Part shown: positions 11,278 to 22,260 of the stretch, in pieces
Layout: each line of letters begins with the position of its first letter
How positions within the stretch are numbered: the stretch's first letter is position 1
NCBI GenBank assembly: GCA_945643635.1
Contig: CALZFC010000032.1
Coordinates: 1,466,001-1,530,000 of the forward strand
Direction: 5' to 3'
Length of the DNA: 64,000 nucleotides
DNA from: Allodiplogaster sudhausi
Lineage: Eukaryota; Nematoda; Chromadorea; Rhabditida; Diplogasteridae
Translations under genes and position numbers: made by a program
Notes under the pieces: generated by a model
Seen by the model: the letters and a program-made list of their open reading frames with translations, nothing else
Databases searched by the model: none
Told to the model about the DNA's origin: nothing

Positions 11278-11336
<59 letters not shown>

Positions 11337-11620
11337 ATCTCTCTGACCATTCCACCTCCACCTTTTCCCTTTCAGGCAGTCTGCATACAACGCCCATTCA
11401 GGAATTCATGAAGTTTCGCTTTTTTTGTCGTCCTTTTTTCCTAATTTTTCTCGCCCTTATGAAACCAATCTTTCTTTTTGTCATAAGATATTTTTATTTA
11501 ATTATTTAGTTACAACATATCTATCCTGGACGTCATTAACGCGGTGAACGCGCGGATCGCCGCTATCGGAGGGTTCGACGATGAGACGAAGGGAGGGAAG
11601 AACCGAGGGGAAGTCGATGA
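11150..11620. repeat. Spacer of the large inverted repeat with further partial copies
   Basis: 11150-11215 repeats the 7050-7110 segment (ttgtttggcggcgtcttcac), followed by a CT tract at 11215-11345. 11520-11620 carries on the plus strand an exon-like patch, ILDVINAVNARIAAIGG then FDDETKGG, which has a degraded relative at 13850-13910. These are shuffled pieces of the same family. Confidence 0.5.
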
Positions 11621-11799
11621 GGAGAGAGAGGGGGAAAGAGTGAGAGAGAAAGAGAGAGAGAGGAGAGTGAGAGAGAGGAGAGAGAGAAAGAGGGAGAGAG
11701 ATAGGGAGTGAAAGAGAGACAAAGAGAGATAGAGAGAGAGACAGAGAGAGAGAAAGAAAAAGAGAGAGAGAGAAAGAGAAATAAAAAGAGGATAGTGAG

Positions 11800-11842
<43 letters not shown>

Positions 11843-11875
11843 AAGGGGAGAGTGAGAAAGACAAAGGAGAGAAGG
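11620..11875. repeat. (GA)n microsatellite
   Basis: Interrupted GA array directly after the ILDVINAVNA exon-like patch. The only frames are RERERE or SLSLSL. Confidence 0.9.
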
Positions 11876-11909
11876 AAGTTGACATCTTTGTTTTTGCCAA
11901 GATGAACGT

Positions 11910-14542
11910 GCCGATGTTCCGCCAGAATGCCGCCGAGTCCTCGACGAAATTTTTCAATACTAAAAGAGCTGATCTGAAAAGCGGCAAAGAAAAAAAAAAT
12001 ATATCTTTAATGATATCATTTAAACAGCATTTTTCACGTTGTTTCCTAAAAGAATAAAAGAAAAGCAAAATAGACTAGCCGAAAAAAATGATGCTATTTT
12101 GTATACCGATCTTCTTCTTCTCCTTTCTCAGCTCTCCTCGAACTCTCACTACGAGAAGCAGCAGAAGCAGGCGACATCCGATTCTAATAACCTGTTGTGA
12201 TTCATGCTCAAGACGTCCAAAAGGACACAACCTCACTAAAACTTCTGTTCAAAAAAGCACTCAATCTTATGTCATTTTTGCCTGACTCTAGGGCAATTAT
12301 ACATGGGATCGATTTAGAGAGAAGAGACTACAATAGTAAGGAAAATTCTAGTATGTTACTGTTGAACTTCTTGCTGCTTTAATAGATTATTTTAAAAACA
12401 ACATAATCTTGTCGAGTCCTAACCTTTTTAACGGAAACACACTTTATTGTCCTTTCGAATGATAGAGAGAAAAAAAATCATATTAGGATGAAATACAAGG
12501 AGTCACCACAGATAAAAAAAAGATAAGGGCCAATGTTAAGGCTGATAATAAATAGCATCTGTAACACATATTTTCTGTTATCTACAAAACTACTGCTTTT
12601 GCACGTTCAAAATCCCTGCTATAATTAATTGCCACACACCCATAGACTCACTCAAAGAGAAGAGAGGACTCAGAGAGAGAGAGAAAAAAGGACTAGAATT
12701 GTTTAACGAAGAGAGCATCTGAATCTGGCGCGAGGTGGGCGGGGCGAAGAAAAATGGGCGGGGCGTAAAAGAGGGCGGAGCTACCGAGAGTCCGATGACG
12801 TCATTCTCCTAAAAAAAAATAATTTAAATAACATTTTTCCATAAGAATCATATTACAGTAACTATTCTATAAATTCTATTTAAATGGATGCATATCGATT
12901 TAAGGATCGCTGTCACATTGACAGCTGAGAAGTAACTAGCCGGTGATCCGCATAAAACCACCAGGGCACAAAAAATTATACGAGACTTCAAATATTATCT
13001 CATATACTAAATGCGGTGCAACAACAAAAATTCCATTTTTCGATCAATGTTCGAATCAAAGAAAAATATATATATGTATAAATATTTTTATTTGTATCAA
13101 AAAGGCAATAATATTGTAACTGATAAAATTCTAATTAACAAGAAACTTAATTAGCAACTCTACTCGACTCCTTTATCATATAAAATCGCCTAGGACGATC
13201 CGTTCGCCTGGGAAGTCGGCTATGAGAATATGCCGGGAGGCAAGGCGCGCATGAATGGTATGCATTTTATTTCTTTAAAATTAATAATTTAGAAAAAAAA
13301 ATATTGCAGCAGTTGAGAGTTTTTTTTTTAAGTTTTTTCCCGCCGTCTCGGAACCCAAGCACGAGAAGCCAAAGTACAAGCAGCACGAGTTCATGATGAT
13401 GTTTTGTTCGCTTTTAGTCTCCCTGTTTCTGTTAGTTTTTCCCGGCGTTTAAAAAAAAGTCTTTATTGCCGACATGAATATGTTGTTTTTATTTTATGAT
13501 TCAGTTATAACATATCTGACTAAACACGACAACATTATGGAAGAATGCGTAATACATTTCTAAAACTATAATCAGTGATTTTAATTTACACAGTAGTTTA
13601 TCGGAATTTTTTACACGAATTTTTTGAAAAACGGTCTCAAACGGGCCTTCGGGCTGGGCCGGGCCGGGCCTAAAATTCTAGGGCCCGCTAATGGCACGGG
13701 CCGGGCGGGCCGAGACCTTGGGCCCGATGGGCCGGACCGGCCCAAAATTGTTGGGCCATTTACCAGCTCTGATAATCACTCGGTATTTAACCGGCATCAG
13801 TCGATAACCTATTCATAATAAATATCCTCAATTAGGGCCCGAAGCTACAAACACAAGTACGGCACGGTCATCCTGGACGTAGTCAACGCCGTGAACGATC
13901 GCCGCAATCGGAGGTATCGAAGACGAGACGGCTAGAGTAGAGAACTGAGGGGAATTCGATGATGGAGAGGAGAGAGAGAGGGAGAGAGAGACAGAATGAG
14001 AGAGGAAACAGAGAGAGAGAGAACGAGAGACAAACTGACAAAGGGAGAGAGAGAGCTATTGAGAGTGTGTGGGAGAGACAGAGAGAGGAGCGAGAGAGAA
14101 GGCCTCCGAATCGTCGACATCTCTGGACGCGAAGGCGCCGCCAAACTACAGGAGCAATGGATTAATCATCGTGAATACAAATCATTTCATATTCTGAAAA
14201 CGAATCAGTAGCTCTATCAAGCAGGGCAAACCCTTCTCCTTTTTACATGGTTCGCGACGCTCAAAACCACCGTTTATAAAAAATTATGAAAATATTTCAT
14301 AATTTTTCCAAAAAAAAAAGAAAATATTTCACGACTTCCCTTAAATAGCTTTTTAAATTATCTCATTCCTAAGGTTTTTTTTACATTACCTTTCGCAAGA
14401 GTATTCCAAGTTCTCTAACCGCCAACTTTCCAACTTTACGTAGGGCTGTGATTTATTGCTGCGTCGCCTCCGCATTCTCTCCCAATTATCATTTCTTGTT
14501 GCACAATTGGCTGGGGAGCGAATGTGTAAAGAATAATACACC
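11910..14542 (-). repeat. Right arm of the large imperfect inverted repeat
   Basis: Read on the plus strand it holds, in order: FRQNAAESS patch (11920), GIDLERRDYNSKEN (12305-12345), the ACBD3-3'-like block (12715-12810), DPFAWEVGYENMPGGKARMN with a following gtatgc donor (13195-13260), SEPKHEKPKYK (13340-13390), GGCCC-rich sequence (13630-13750), YKHKYGTVILDVVNAVN (13850-13905), a GA tract (13965-14100) and RIVDISGREGAAKLQEQW (14105-14160). These are relics of several exons of an unidentified gene, without a continuous frame. See the left arm at 6682-9360. Confidence 0.7.
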
Positions 14543-14797
14543 GGGCTCTATCTATGTGTTTTGGAGCCGCTACTCAGATCGGGTAATAAGACCAGTATAT
14601 TATTTAAAAAAAATACTCAATATTTAGAGCAAGCCAATTTACGTGGTTTTGGTTCTTCTGTAATGCAAATGTTTATGCAGAAGAAAACAGAAAAGTAAGC
14701 AGCGAAATATTTATGCAGCAATTACTTGAGAGAGGCGAGTAAGGGGCCACGGAGAACGGTGGAGGGAATGGGTCTAGTGAAAGGGGCCTCAAGTGCC

Positions 14798-15559
14798 CTA
14801 CACACAGCGGTTGTACAAATCCTTGTAGTTGTTGGAGGCAGAGAGAGCGATCGGTAGCTCTCCCATGTTTTGGCTGACCGCGACGTATGACATGACGCTC
14901 TTTGGGCAGTTCTCACTGCAGCTGTGGACGATCTTCAGGAAGTAGTTGTCCTGAAGTATCTTCAGAAAGTACTTTTGTCCTGTTACAACAAAAGTATCTT
15001 CAGGAAGTACTTCTCCTGAACAAACATTAGATTACGAGCTTATGCTCGTCAGACGACAGTAATTACAATAGGAATCAATCAAACATGCTTACCCATTGGA
15101 ACCACCAGTTGTTGGCGTTGCCTGTGATCGTGTACTTTGTTTTGCCATCCGCAAGAACATCGCCAGACAGTCGGGTCACATACTTGTGCTCTGTAAAATA
15201 CATATTAAACTGTAATTTATTAAAATCAAAATAATTAATTCTATATAGAATATAATTACACATAAAAAACTTTGTATTCACAGCGATTTTAAAGCTACTT
15301 CTTTTAATGCAGAATGCACACTCTACTATGTTCATGCAACTACTGCACGCAGATCATTTAATACTTTAGATCGTTTAGGTGTCAAACTCTTCTGACGGCT
15401 GAGGTAGTTGTATTCCCACAATTCGACGGTGGCCTTCGGATCCTTGAGCAACCCGTCACGGCAGTGCAGCGAGAAAGTCACCGAAATCGGGCTGCTAGCC
15501 GAAGCCAGCGAAAAGAGCGTGAACGCGACAACCAAGAAGAGATGAGAGAAGAGAAGCAT
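14798..15559 (-). CDS. Transthyretin-like (TTR-like) family secreted protein
   Basis: Three exons on the minus strand: 15559-15349, 15190-15093 and 14950-14798. The donors are gtgcag and gtaagc, and the acceptors end ttacag and acttcag. The phases close to give 153 aa. The start MLLFSHLFLVVAFTLFSLAS is a clear signal peptide. The mature part shows the family's first strand (FSLHCRDGLLKDPKATVELW), a central TKYTITG segment and the C-terminal FLKIVHSCSENCPKSV cysteine block. Length and order fit nematode TTR-like proteins, which are exported and made in great variety; the exact role is not predictable. The acceptor of exon 3 is followed by the last of three tandem copies of the exon start (see findings). 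The donor of exon 1 was chosen by phase and is the least certain boundary. Confidence 0.85.
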
Positions 15560-17040
15560 CTAAAGAACAATGAACAGGTAAAAATATAGGCAGACTTTAC
15601 GATTATTACGATTTTGGAATAGCTTTTTCTAAGCGGCAATATTTGTGCAAGAATTCAGATGAATTGAAAGAGAGTCAACAGATAGGCAGTAGTGAAAGAA
15701 GTATTTAATCGTAGTTGGGTAATTGAATCATATCGCTAAAAAAGCAATTGTAAACAACTTTAGAAACAATGAGACAAAACTGGCGGAGCTCTATTAATGG
15801 CGCTCTTAAATGCTATTCTATTAAGCATGGATGAAGTTTTGCGGACAACGCATTCCATTCTCTCAAAGAAGTGCTGAATCATCATCATTTTGAAGAATAA
15901 ACATAATGCGAGAGACAGGCGGAATCATTATTGACTTGGGCGGTGTGGAAATTGGAGAAGGAAAGCAAGGAAAAGAAGAATCAGTCGCGTTTGCATTACG
16001 TTGGCCTCCTTCATACTTTACCACTCCTTAACCAACTTGTTGGCAATCTGACAGCAATGACTTTCATATCACTCTGCAGACAAATAATGAAAAATAATGA
16101 TTGTGTTCAGAGACGATATTGTACAACTGAATAGACAAGATTGTATATATTTTCAATTGGACCTTGAATCATTATTGCCCTAAAAAAGAATTTGCTGTTG
16201 TAAACGTTAAAGGAAAGTTTTGAAAAGCTCATCAGGCAATTGTGTCCTAAGTTGCGACATTTCCTGTTTATGATTATCGCGAAAGCGTACATATTTTCAA
16301 ATTTTTCTGTAATGTCGAGCGTCTAAGGATGCCTTAGAATTATGTGTCATTGGTTTCTTTTACATATGTCGAAATAGAGTTTTTTCCTACAGTTTACAAT
16401 AAAAAAAACGAGCCAATCAAGAAGAGGAGCGAGAAGCGAAGCATTTTTTTCTAGAATTGAAAAGAAGTAAGCAAAGATGAACAGATAAATACTAGCTATT
16501 TGGCCATTAATATTTGGGAGATGGTAAAGAATTCAGAGCGATGAATAGAAGAGCAGAGCGAACCCAGAGTCGACAGATCACCAGAGGAGAAGCGACGAAG
16601 AATGCGAATGAGCTCAGCCATTTTATTTTCTGATTTTTATACGAATTTCAAAGGACAAATTAATTACATTAACAGTTCAAAATGAGAATTTCGAAATAAG
16701 AACACGAAAACTTTTCACTTTCCCACGTTTTCTCACCTCTCGGGCCATTATTCAGGTTTCTTCAATTTCGCAATAACAATTACTACCAAACAATTGAACG
16801 GCTATGGTTCAAACCACCATTTGATGAGATACATATACATGGGTGCTGTTATAGGTAATGATTAGGAAATGCTCTAATACTACGCTACTTTTGTTCTATC
16901 ACCCTTAATCAACCATCCTCTTCCTCGTCAGTTGTAAGGAAATTCCTCATCACTCTACCCTCAAAGCGAGAAGCGCTATTTATCAATGGGGATTATCAGA
17001 GGAGGAATGGGCGTTCTAATAGTACTAATAAAGATAAGAA
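15560..17040. other. No recognised feature
   Basis: AT-rich intergenic sequence upstream of the TTR-like gene. It presumably holds that gene's promoter near 15560-15700, but I see no defined element. No supported open frame and no microsatellite of note. Confidence 0.5.
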
Positions 17041-17041
17041 A

Positions 17042-17317
17042 TGTGTTTCTAACATCAAATTTTACTTTATATATTTATTTATTTACTCATACATCACCGT
17101 TTGAAAGATGAAACAACATATTCAAGTAAATGCTGATATCAAACAGGAGATGGGACGGCAAGGCGAATTGTGGTGACATTGTGTTTCTAACATCAAATTT
17201 TACTTTATATATTTATTTATTTACTCATACATCACCGTTTGAAAGATGAAACAACATATTCAAGTAAATGCTGATATCAAACAGGAGATGGGACGGCAAG
17301 GCGAATTGTGGTGACAT
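17042..17317. repeat. Two tandem copies of a 138 bp unit
   Basis: 17042-17179 and 17180-17317 are near-identical; each begins tgtgtttctaacatcaaatt and ends ggcgaattgtggtgacat. Recent tandem duplication, non-coding. Confidence 0.9.
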
Positions 17318-17374
17318 TCTTTCATGCTCACCGAATTCCTGCAATGCTGCCTGCCGTGGCAAAAGATCAATATA

Positions 17375-17815
17375 CCGTATTTTCTCTATTAGTGCCCCCG
17401 GGGGCAATATTTTTCAATACCTCTGCGAGAGGGGGGCACTATTATAGGGGGGGGGGGTTCTATTAGAGGGAGGGGCACTATTTTTCAATGTGATTGACTA
17501 TAAGTTTGATAACAACATTTTATTCACAAAAGGAAGAATTATAGCTCAACTTCAATGGAATCATCACTGGAATATCAGTTTTATCGTAGATTTTGAATGA
17601 ATTTGAAATCAGTTCATTGGGAAGAGCATCCCATACCTCGAGCATAGATTCTAGGTACGTCTCTACTAGACAATTAGGGGGGGGGGCACTATTGGAGGGG
17701 GGGGGGGGCTCTATTAGAGGGAGGGGTACTATTTTTCAATACCCTTGCAAGAGGGGGGCACTATTAGAGGGGGGGGGGTTCTAATAGAGGGAGGGGCACT
17801 AATAGAGAAAATACG
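17375..17815 (+). mobile_element. TA-flanked MITE with CCGTATTTTCTC terminal inverted repeats, copy 1
   Basis: The element begins CCGTATTTTCTCTATTAGTG and ends with the inverse, cactaatagagaaaatacgg, with TA on both sides. Inside are G-rich repeats (gagggaggggcactattttt) near each end and a unique centre. A second full copy lies in the same family orientation group at 44509-44940 and a relic at 5170-5285. TA flanks suggest a Tc1/mariner-type target duplication. No transposase is seen. Confidence 0.75.
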
Positions 17816-17999
17816 GTAAGGATGAGGCGGAGTTTCGCAAAACTTTATTTAATGTTTATTTTTTATACATTTTTTAAATACGAAGTGTTTTTGTCGGTAA
17901 AAAACATATTTTATTGAACATTAAATACGATTAATATTATATTTTATTAACAAAAACTTTAAATTAAAATAAATTAAATAAAAATATATAATCTCTGGT

Positions 18000-18080
18000 C
18001 GGCCGAATGAAGGATATTGTCTACATGCCCGTGCTGATCGAGGAATGTGCAGAGGGGCTGCTCGACATTATCAAGGTATG
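18000..18080 (+). pseudogene. Exon-like fragment ending in a good donor
   Basis: An open frame reads RMKDIVYMPVLIEECAEGLL then DIIK, followed by gtatgc. I considered a cytochrome P450 helix and could not support it. It is probably a piece of the same unidentified repeated gene as the neighbouring fragments. Confidence 0.3.
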
Positions 18081-18339
18081 CCAAAAACCAACGTTTGAAT
18101 TCGCGCCTTTTTGCCTGAGACAAATGCAAGAGCGCTTGTGTATGATTTAGAGAGACTGTGGCTGCAATCGACCAGAAACAATCTTATATGTTGCGGTTGA
18201 CTTTCGTGCTCCTAAAATATGTAGGTCCCCGTGCTTTCCATCCGCACGTTGGCTAGATAAGGAGCATAAACTATTTGCACGCTGATCGTCTCACGCAACG
18301 GACCTTTCAATAATGACGAATTGATAAGTTACAGTCCCT

Positions 18340-20200
18340 CCAATTCAACGATACACCCGCTGCTGGATCGGGTGCTCACGTCGATTTACACGGAGGAAAT
18401 GTTTTTAATATGAGATGTTTTTACTTACATACATATGTTTATACATATGTGCCAGTAGATGACTGACGGTTCTTCCAACGATCAAATCTAAATGTAAGGC
18501 AATTTATTTTTTTTCTTGTGTCTCTACATATATACAAACAATTTATACTGTAAACGATTTAGAAAGCGCGCATGAATGGTACTTGATCGAGCATATTTAC
18601 TTTACGTTGAGTTTTGTATGAGATACTGAATATTTTCTCACTAATTATAAAATAAATATTAACTATTTAATTGATCTATTTAAGGAATAATTTAATTAAT
18701 TTGTTTAAATACTATTTAATGGTCGGTCACTTACCTTATTTTTTGCAGGCGGCAGGTTGACTCTTACGACAAGCAATTCAAGATTACACTCGAAGACAAC
18801 AAGCCCAATGCTCTTCTGCAGGTGGTGGCTATTTCATTATTGGCTGTTTAAGTTAACCTATTTAATTAATCAATTTAATTAATATTTATTGCTAAAATAG
18901 AGCAAGAATACATGCGATCGAATTAGAGAGACGAAACTACAACAGCCAGGAAAATTCAAATATATTTCGATTCGTTTGCAAAATTTGTAAACTGTCGGTT
19001 TTGATGCTGAGCCAAACTTTAACTGCTCTTACCTTTTGATTCACCTGTTTAGCAAATTTCGAATATAAAACGCAGCATCTTGTCGAGTCCTTACGTTTAG
19101 AACATAACACACACTTTATTGTCCATTCGTATAAGAGAGATAAAAAAAAACTCATATTAGGATGAAGTACAAGGAGTTTCACAAAGCGAGGACATATAAC
19201 ATCACCACAGATAAAAAGAGATAAGGGCCAACGTTCGGGGTGATAAAAAATAGCGTCTGCAATATATATATTTTCTGTTATCTGACTACGGCATTTGCAC
19301 GGTCAAACTCCCAGCTATAATTAATTGCCACACACACACACACATTGACTCACTCAAAGAGAAGAGAGGACTCAAGGAAAAGAATCGAGAAGCACTGCGA
19401 GCGCAAAAAAAGAATCTATTAACAAAACCGATCTTGCAATAAAAATGGTCTGACGAATTGATAAATTACAGTCCCATCAATAATCTTATTAAGTAATTTG
19501 AAATGTACATAGGTATATAGGCCCGACTACGAGCAACTGGATCGGCAGTTGATGTCGATCTCAGGGAGTAAGTTAATTTTTTTAAATATGTAATCTTATT
19601 ATTTCCATACATGTGCCAATAGATGACGGTTCTTTCAACGATCAAAGCTAATTGTAAGGAAATTTTATCCGAAACATTAGAAACAATTTAGAAACTTTAC
19701 TTTGACCTCTTTAGCAACGAAATCGCCTGGGAAAATCCGTACGACTGGGATGTCGGCGATGAAAATTTTAATTAAATAAAAAGAAGAATTTATTTGCTTA
19801 AAATTAATTAAAAATGTTTTCAATGTGGCAGTTGAGAAAGAGTTTGCCTATTCTCTTGATAGTTTTATGCAAATTCACAGTTCGTGTTTTGGTGAAGAAA
19901 TAAATACATACATTACACTTTAATCTAAATTACAAATCAGTACTGCTCTCGCTTTTCTTTTCATTCTATTTGCATGGATAGTTGAACGCCCGCGGATCGT
20001 TTATACTTTGACAGCTCATTAATTAGTAGCTGGCAGTCCGCATAAAACCACGAGGGCAGAGCCATCTTTTACAAATTTCGACGACTCTTCAAATGTCAAA
20101 TGTCAAATGTATTAAAAGGGGTAATGATAATATGAACAAACAAAAAAAATAGATAAAAAGTTAATCCAATAATTGGCAAACTAACATAAAATAAAATGGC
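18340..20200 (+). pseudogene. Cluster of exon relics of the dispersed family
   Basis: In order: a DRVLTSIYTEE patch (18360-18400); an exon-like stretch with an acceptor (ttgcag, 18749) reading QVDSYDKQFKITLEDNKPNA and then gtggtg (18752-18823); IELERRNYNSQENSN (18915-18960); PDYEQLDRQLMSISG (19530-19570); and degraded DPYDWDVGDEN (19720-19765). 19070-19380 and 20000-20150 are collinear with 12430-12670 and 12890-13020. The reading frame is broken between the pieces. Confidence 0.4.
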
Positions 20201-20279
20201 GTAAAAAATAAATAATATGATTAAGATAATTAATTAATTAATTAAGCTAAAAACAGAGACCTAATCAAGACCGTACCGG

Positions 20280-20722
20280 TGCGAGGGGAGGAAGAGGGGA
20301 GAATGGGTTGGAAAGGGTGGGGGTGAGAGAGAAAGAGGGAGGGAGAGGAGAGAGAGTGAGGCAGATATATGGATAGAGAGAGAGAGATAGGATCTCAACT
20401 TGTTGAGCAGTTCTGGCTGTCTTTATCTCTCCCTCTCTCGCTCTATCACTCCCTCTTTCTCTCTCTCTCGCTATCTCTTTCTCTCTCCCTCCTTTACCTC
20501 TCTCCCTCCCACTATCTCTTTTTCTTCTCCCTCGCTCTCAACCTCTCTCTCTCTCTCCTTCTCTCTCTCCTTCTCTCTCAACTCCCTCTCACTCTCTCTC
20601 CCACTCTCCCTAACCATCTAACTCTCTCTCCCTCTCTCTCCCTCTCTCTCCCTCTCTCGCTCTCTCCCTCCCGTTCTCTCTCTCCCTCTTCCATCCCTCC
20701 CTCTCCTGTTTCTCTCTCCCTG

Positions 20723-20754
<32 letters not shown>

Positions 20755-20760
20755 AGCCCC
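20280..20760. repeat. (GA)n/(CT)n low-complexity block
   Basis: GA at 20325-20390, then an interrupted CT array to about 20755. A possible tiny exon follows an AG at 20757 (reading PRVTAIVQKSVISTASPTMQ in one frame, to about 20828), but it has no partner exon. Confidence 0.7.
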
Positions 20761-21059
20761 GCCCTCTCCTCGAGTCACTGCCATCGTGCAGAAGAGCGTC
20801 ATCAGCACAGCGTCGCCCACCATGCAGAGGTCTTTTGATCTTTGATTCGGCTTTTTCTTCTTTTTTATCGATTAGTTTTCATTTATTATTCATTGTACAA
20901 GACTGACCATCATCAATATCGAAACGGTTAATTTGTGTATGTATGTGCGTCATTGAAAACCGCCTGTTTCGAAAGTATAGAATTTGTGCTTTAATGATAT
21001 ACTGAATCCATTCACATTATTTAAAAAATAAATTTGCAAAAAATCTCCTTTATTTAATG

Positions 21060-22260
21060 AAGGCGGCAGCCGCCCTCTTCCGACGAGTAGTTCAAGATTC
21101 CACTCGAAGTCAACAATCCCATGCTCTTTTGCACGTGGCGGATTTTTTATTAATCTGTTTAAATTATTATTATGTTAATTAATATTTAACAGCTAAAAAG
21201 GGATAGAGTACATGTCATCGATTTAGAGAGACGCGACTACAATAGTCAGGAAATATCAAATTGATACCGATCCGTTTGGGAAATGGATATCAGTTTTCCC
21301 CATGGGCAATTCGGAACTGGTGGTTTTGATGACGAGCGAAACTTTAACTTCTGCCTTTATATTTAACTTTTGATTTTCCTGTCGAGTCCTTTAGAACAGA
21401 ATTCACACTTTATTGTCCATTCTCATAAGAGAGATAAAAAAACTCATATAATGATGAAGTACAAGGAGTTTCACAAAGCGAGGACATATAGCATCACCAC
21501 AGATAAAAAGATAAGGGAAAATGTTCCGACTGATAATAAATAGCATCTGTAATATATATTTTCTGTTATCTGACTACGGCTTTTGCACGGTCAAACTCCC
21601 AGCTATAATTAATTGCCACACACACATTGAGAAGAGAGGACTCAAGGAAAAGAATCGAGAAGCACTGCCAGCGGAAAAAAACCTTTTTTTTTGGACAAAA
21701 ATTTAAAGTTAAATTTTTAACTTCTCTTTTTCTGGATGGTAGTGTTCCTGCAATAAGATTATAAGCGGTAGGAAAAAAGACATACTATTCTATGCCAAGT
21801 ATCACATTCTTAGAGAAGAAATTAAGATACACACAATAAAATTGCATCTGTCCAGCAATCAGTACTATTTTTTCAATAAAAGAAAAATAATGGAGACAAA
21901 ACAAATCAATCAATAATTTACGCGTTGTTTTTCCAAAAACGATGTGTGTGGTACGTGTGAATTCTCTTGTTCGGCATCGATGAATAATAAGAATATTTAG
22001 CGAGTTAGCCGGGACTTAAGAGAAAAACATGGCTAAAAGGGTTGCCATTTCTTGAAGAAAAAAAAACAATTCGGATGAAGATAGAGAATTAGAGAAAGAG
22101 AGATGAAGAGTTAGAGAGAGAGAGACAGAAACGGACTAGAATTCATGGAGCGGAGAGAGCGTCTGAATCTGGTGAAGTTGGCGGGGCGTTGAGAAAAAAG
22201 GGGCGGGGCGTAAAAGAGGGCGGAGCTAACGAGAAACCGATGACGTCATTCTCCTTCTGC
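21060..22260 (+). repeat. 3' flank of the ACBD3-like gene, parent-like copy of the dispersed family
   Basis: On the plus strand it carries a decayed SYDKQFK-type exon (21065-21135), then IDLERRDYNSQE (21218-21255), VWEMDISFPHGQFGTGGFDD (21277-21335), a shared non-coding block (cactttattgtccattc, 21405) and a GA stretch (22075-22130). 22130-22260 then runs into the ACBD3-like last exon. The same order recurs at 8320-9100 (inverted) and 12000-12810. The protein pieces suggest a convergent neighbour gene, now broken. Confidence 0.45.

Noticed and set aside
18000..18080. Cytochrome P450 fragment
   Set aside because: The patch YMPVLIEECAEGLLDIIK loosely resembles a P450 helix, but no heme-binding or I-helix motif is found anywhere near, so I keep it unnamed.
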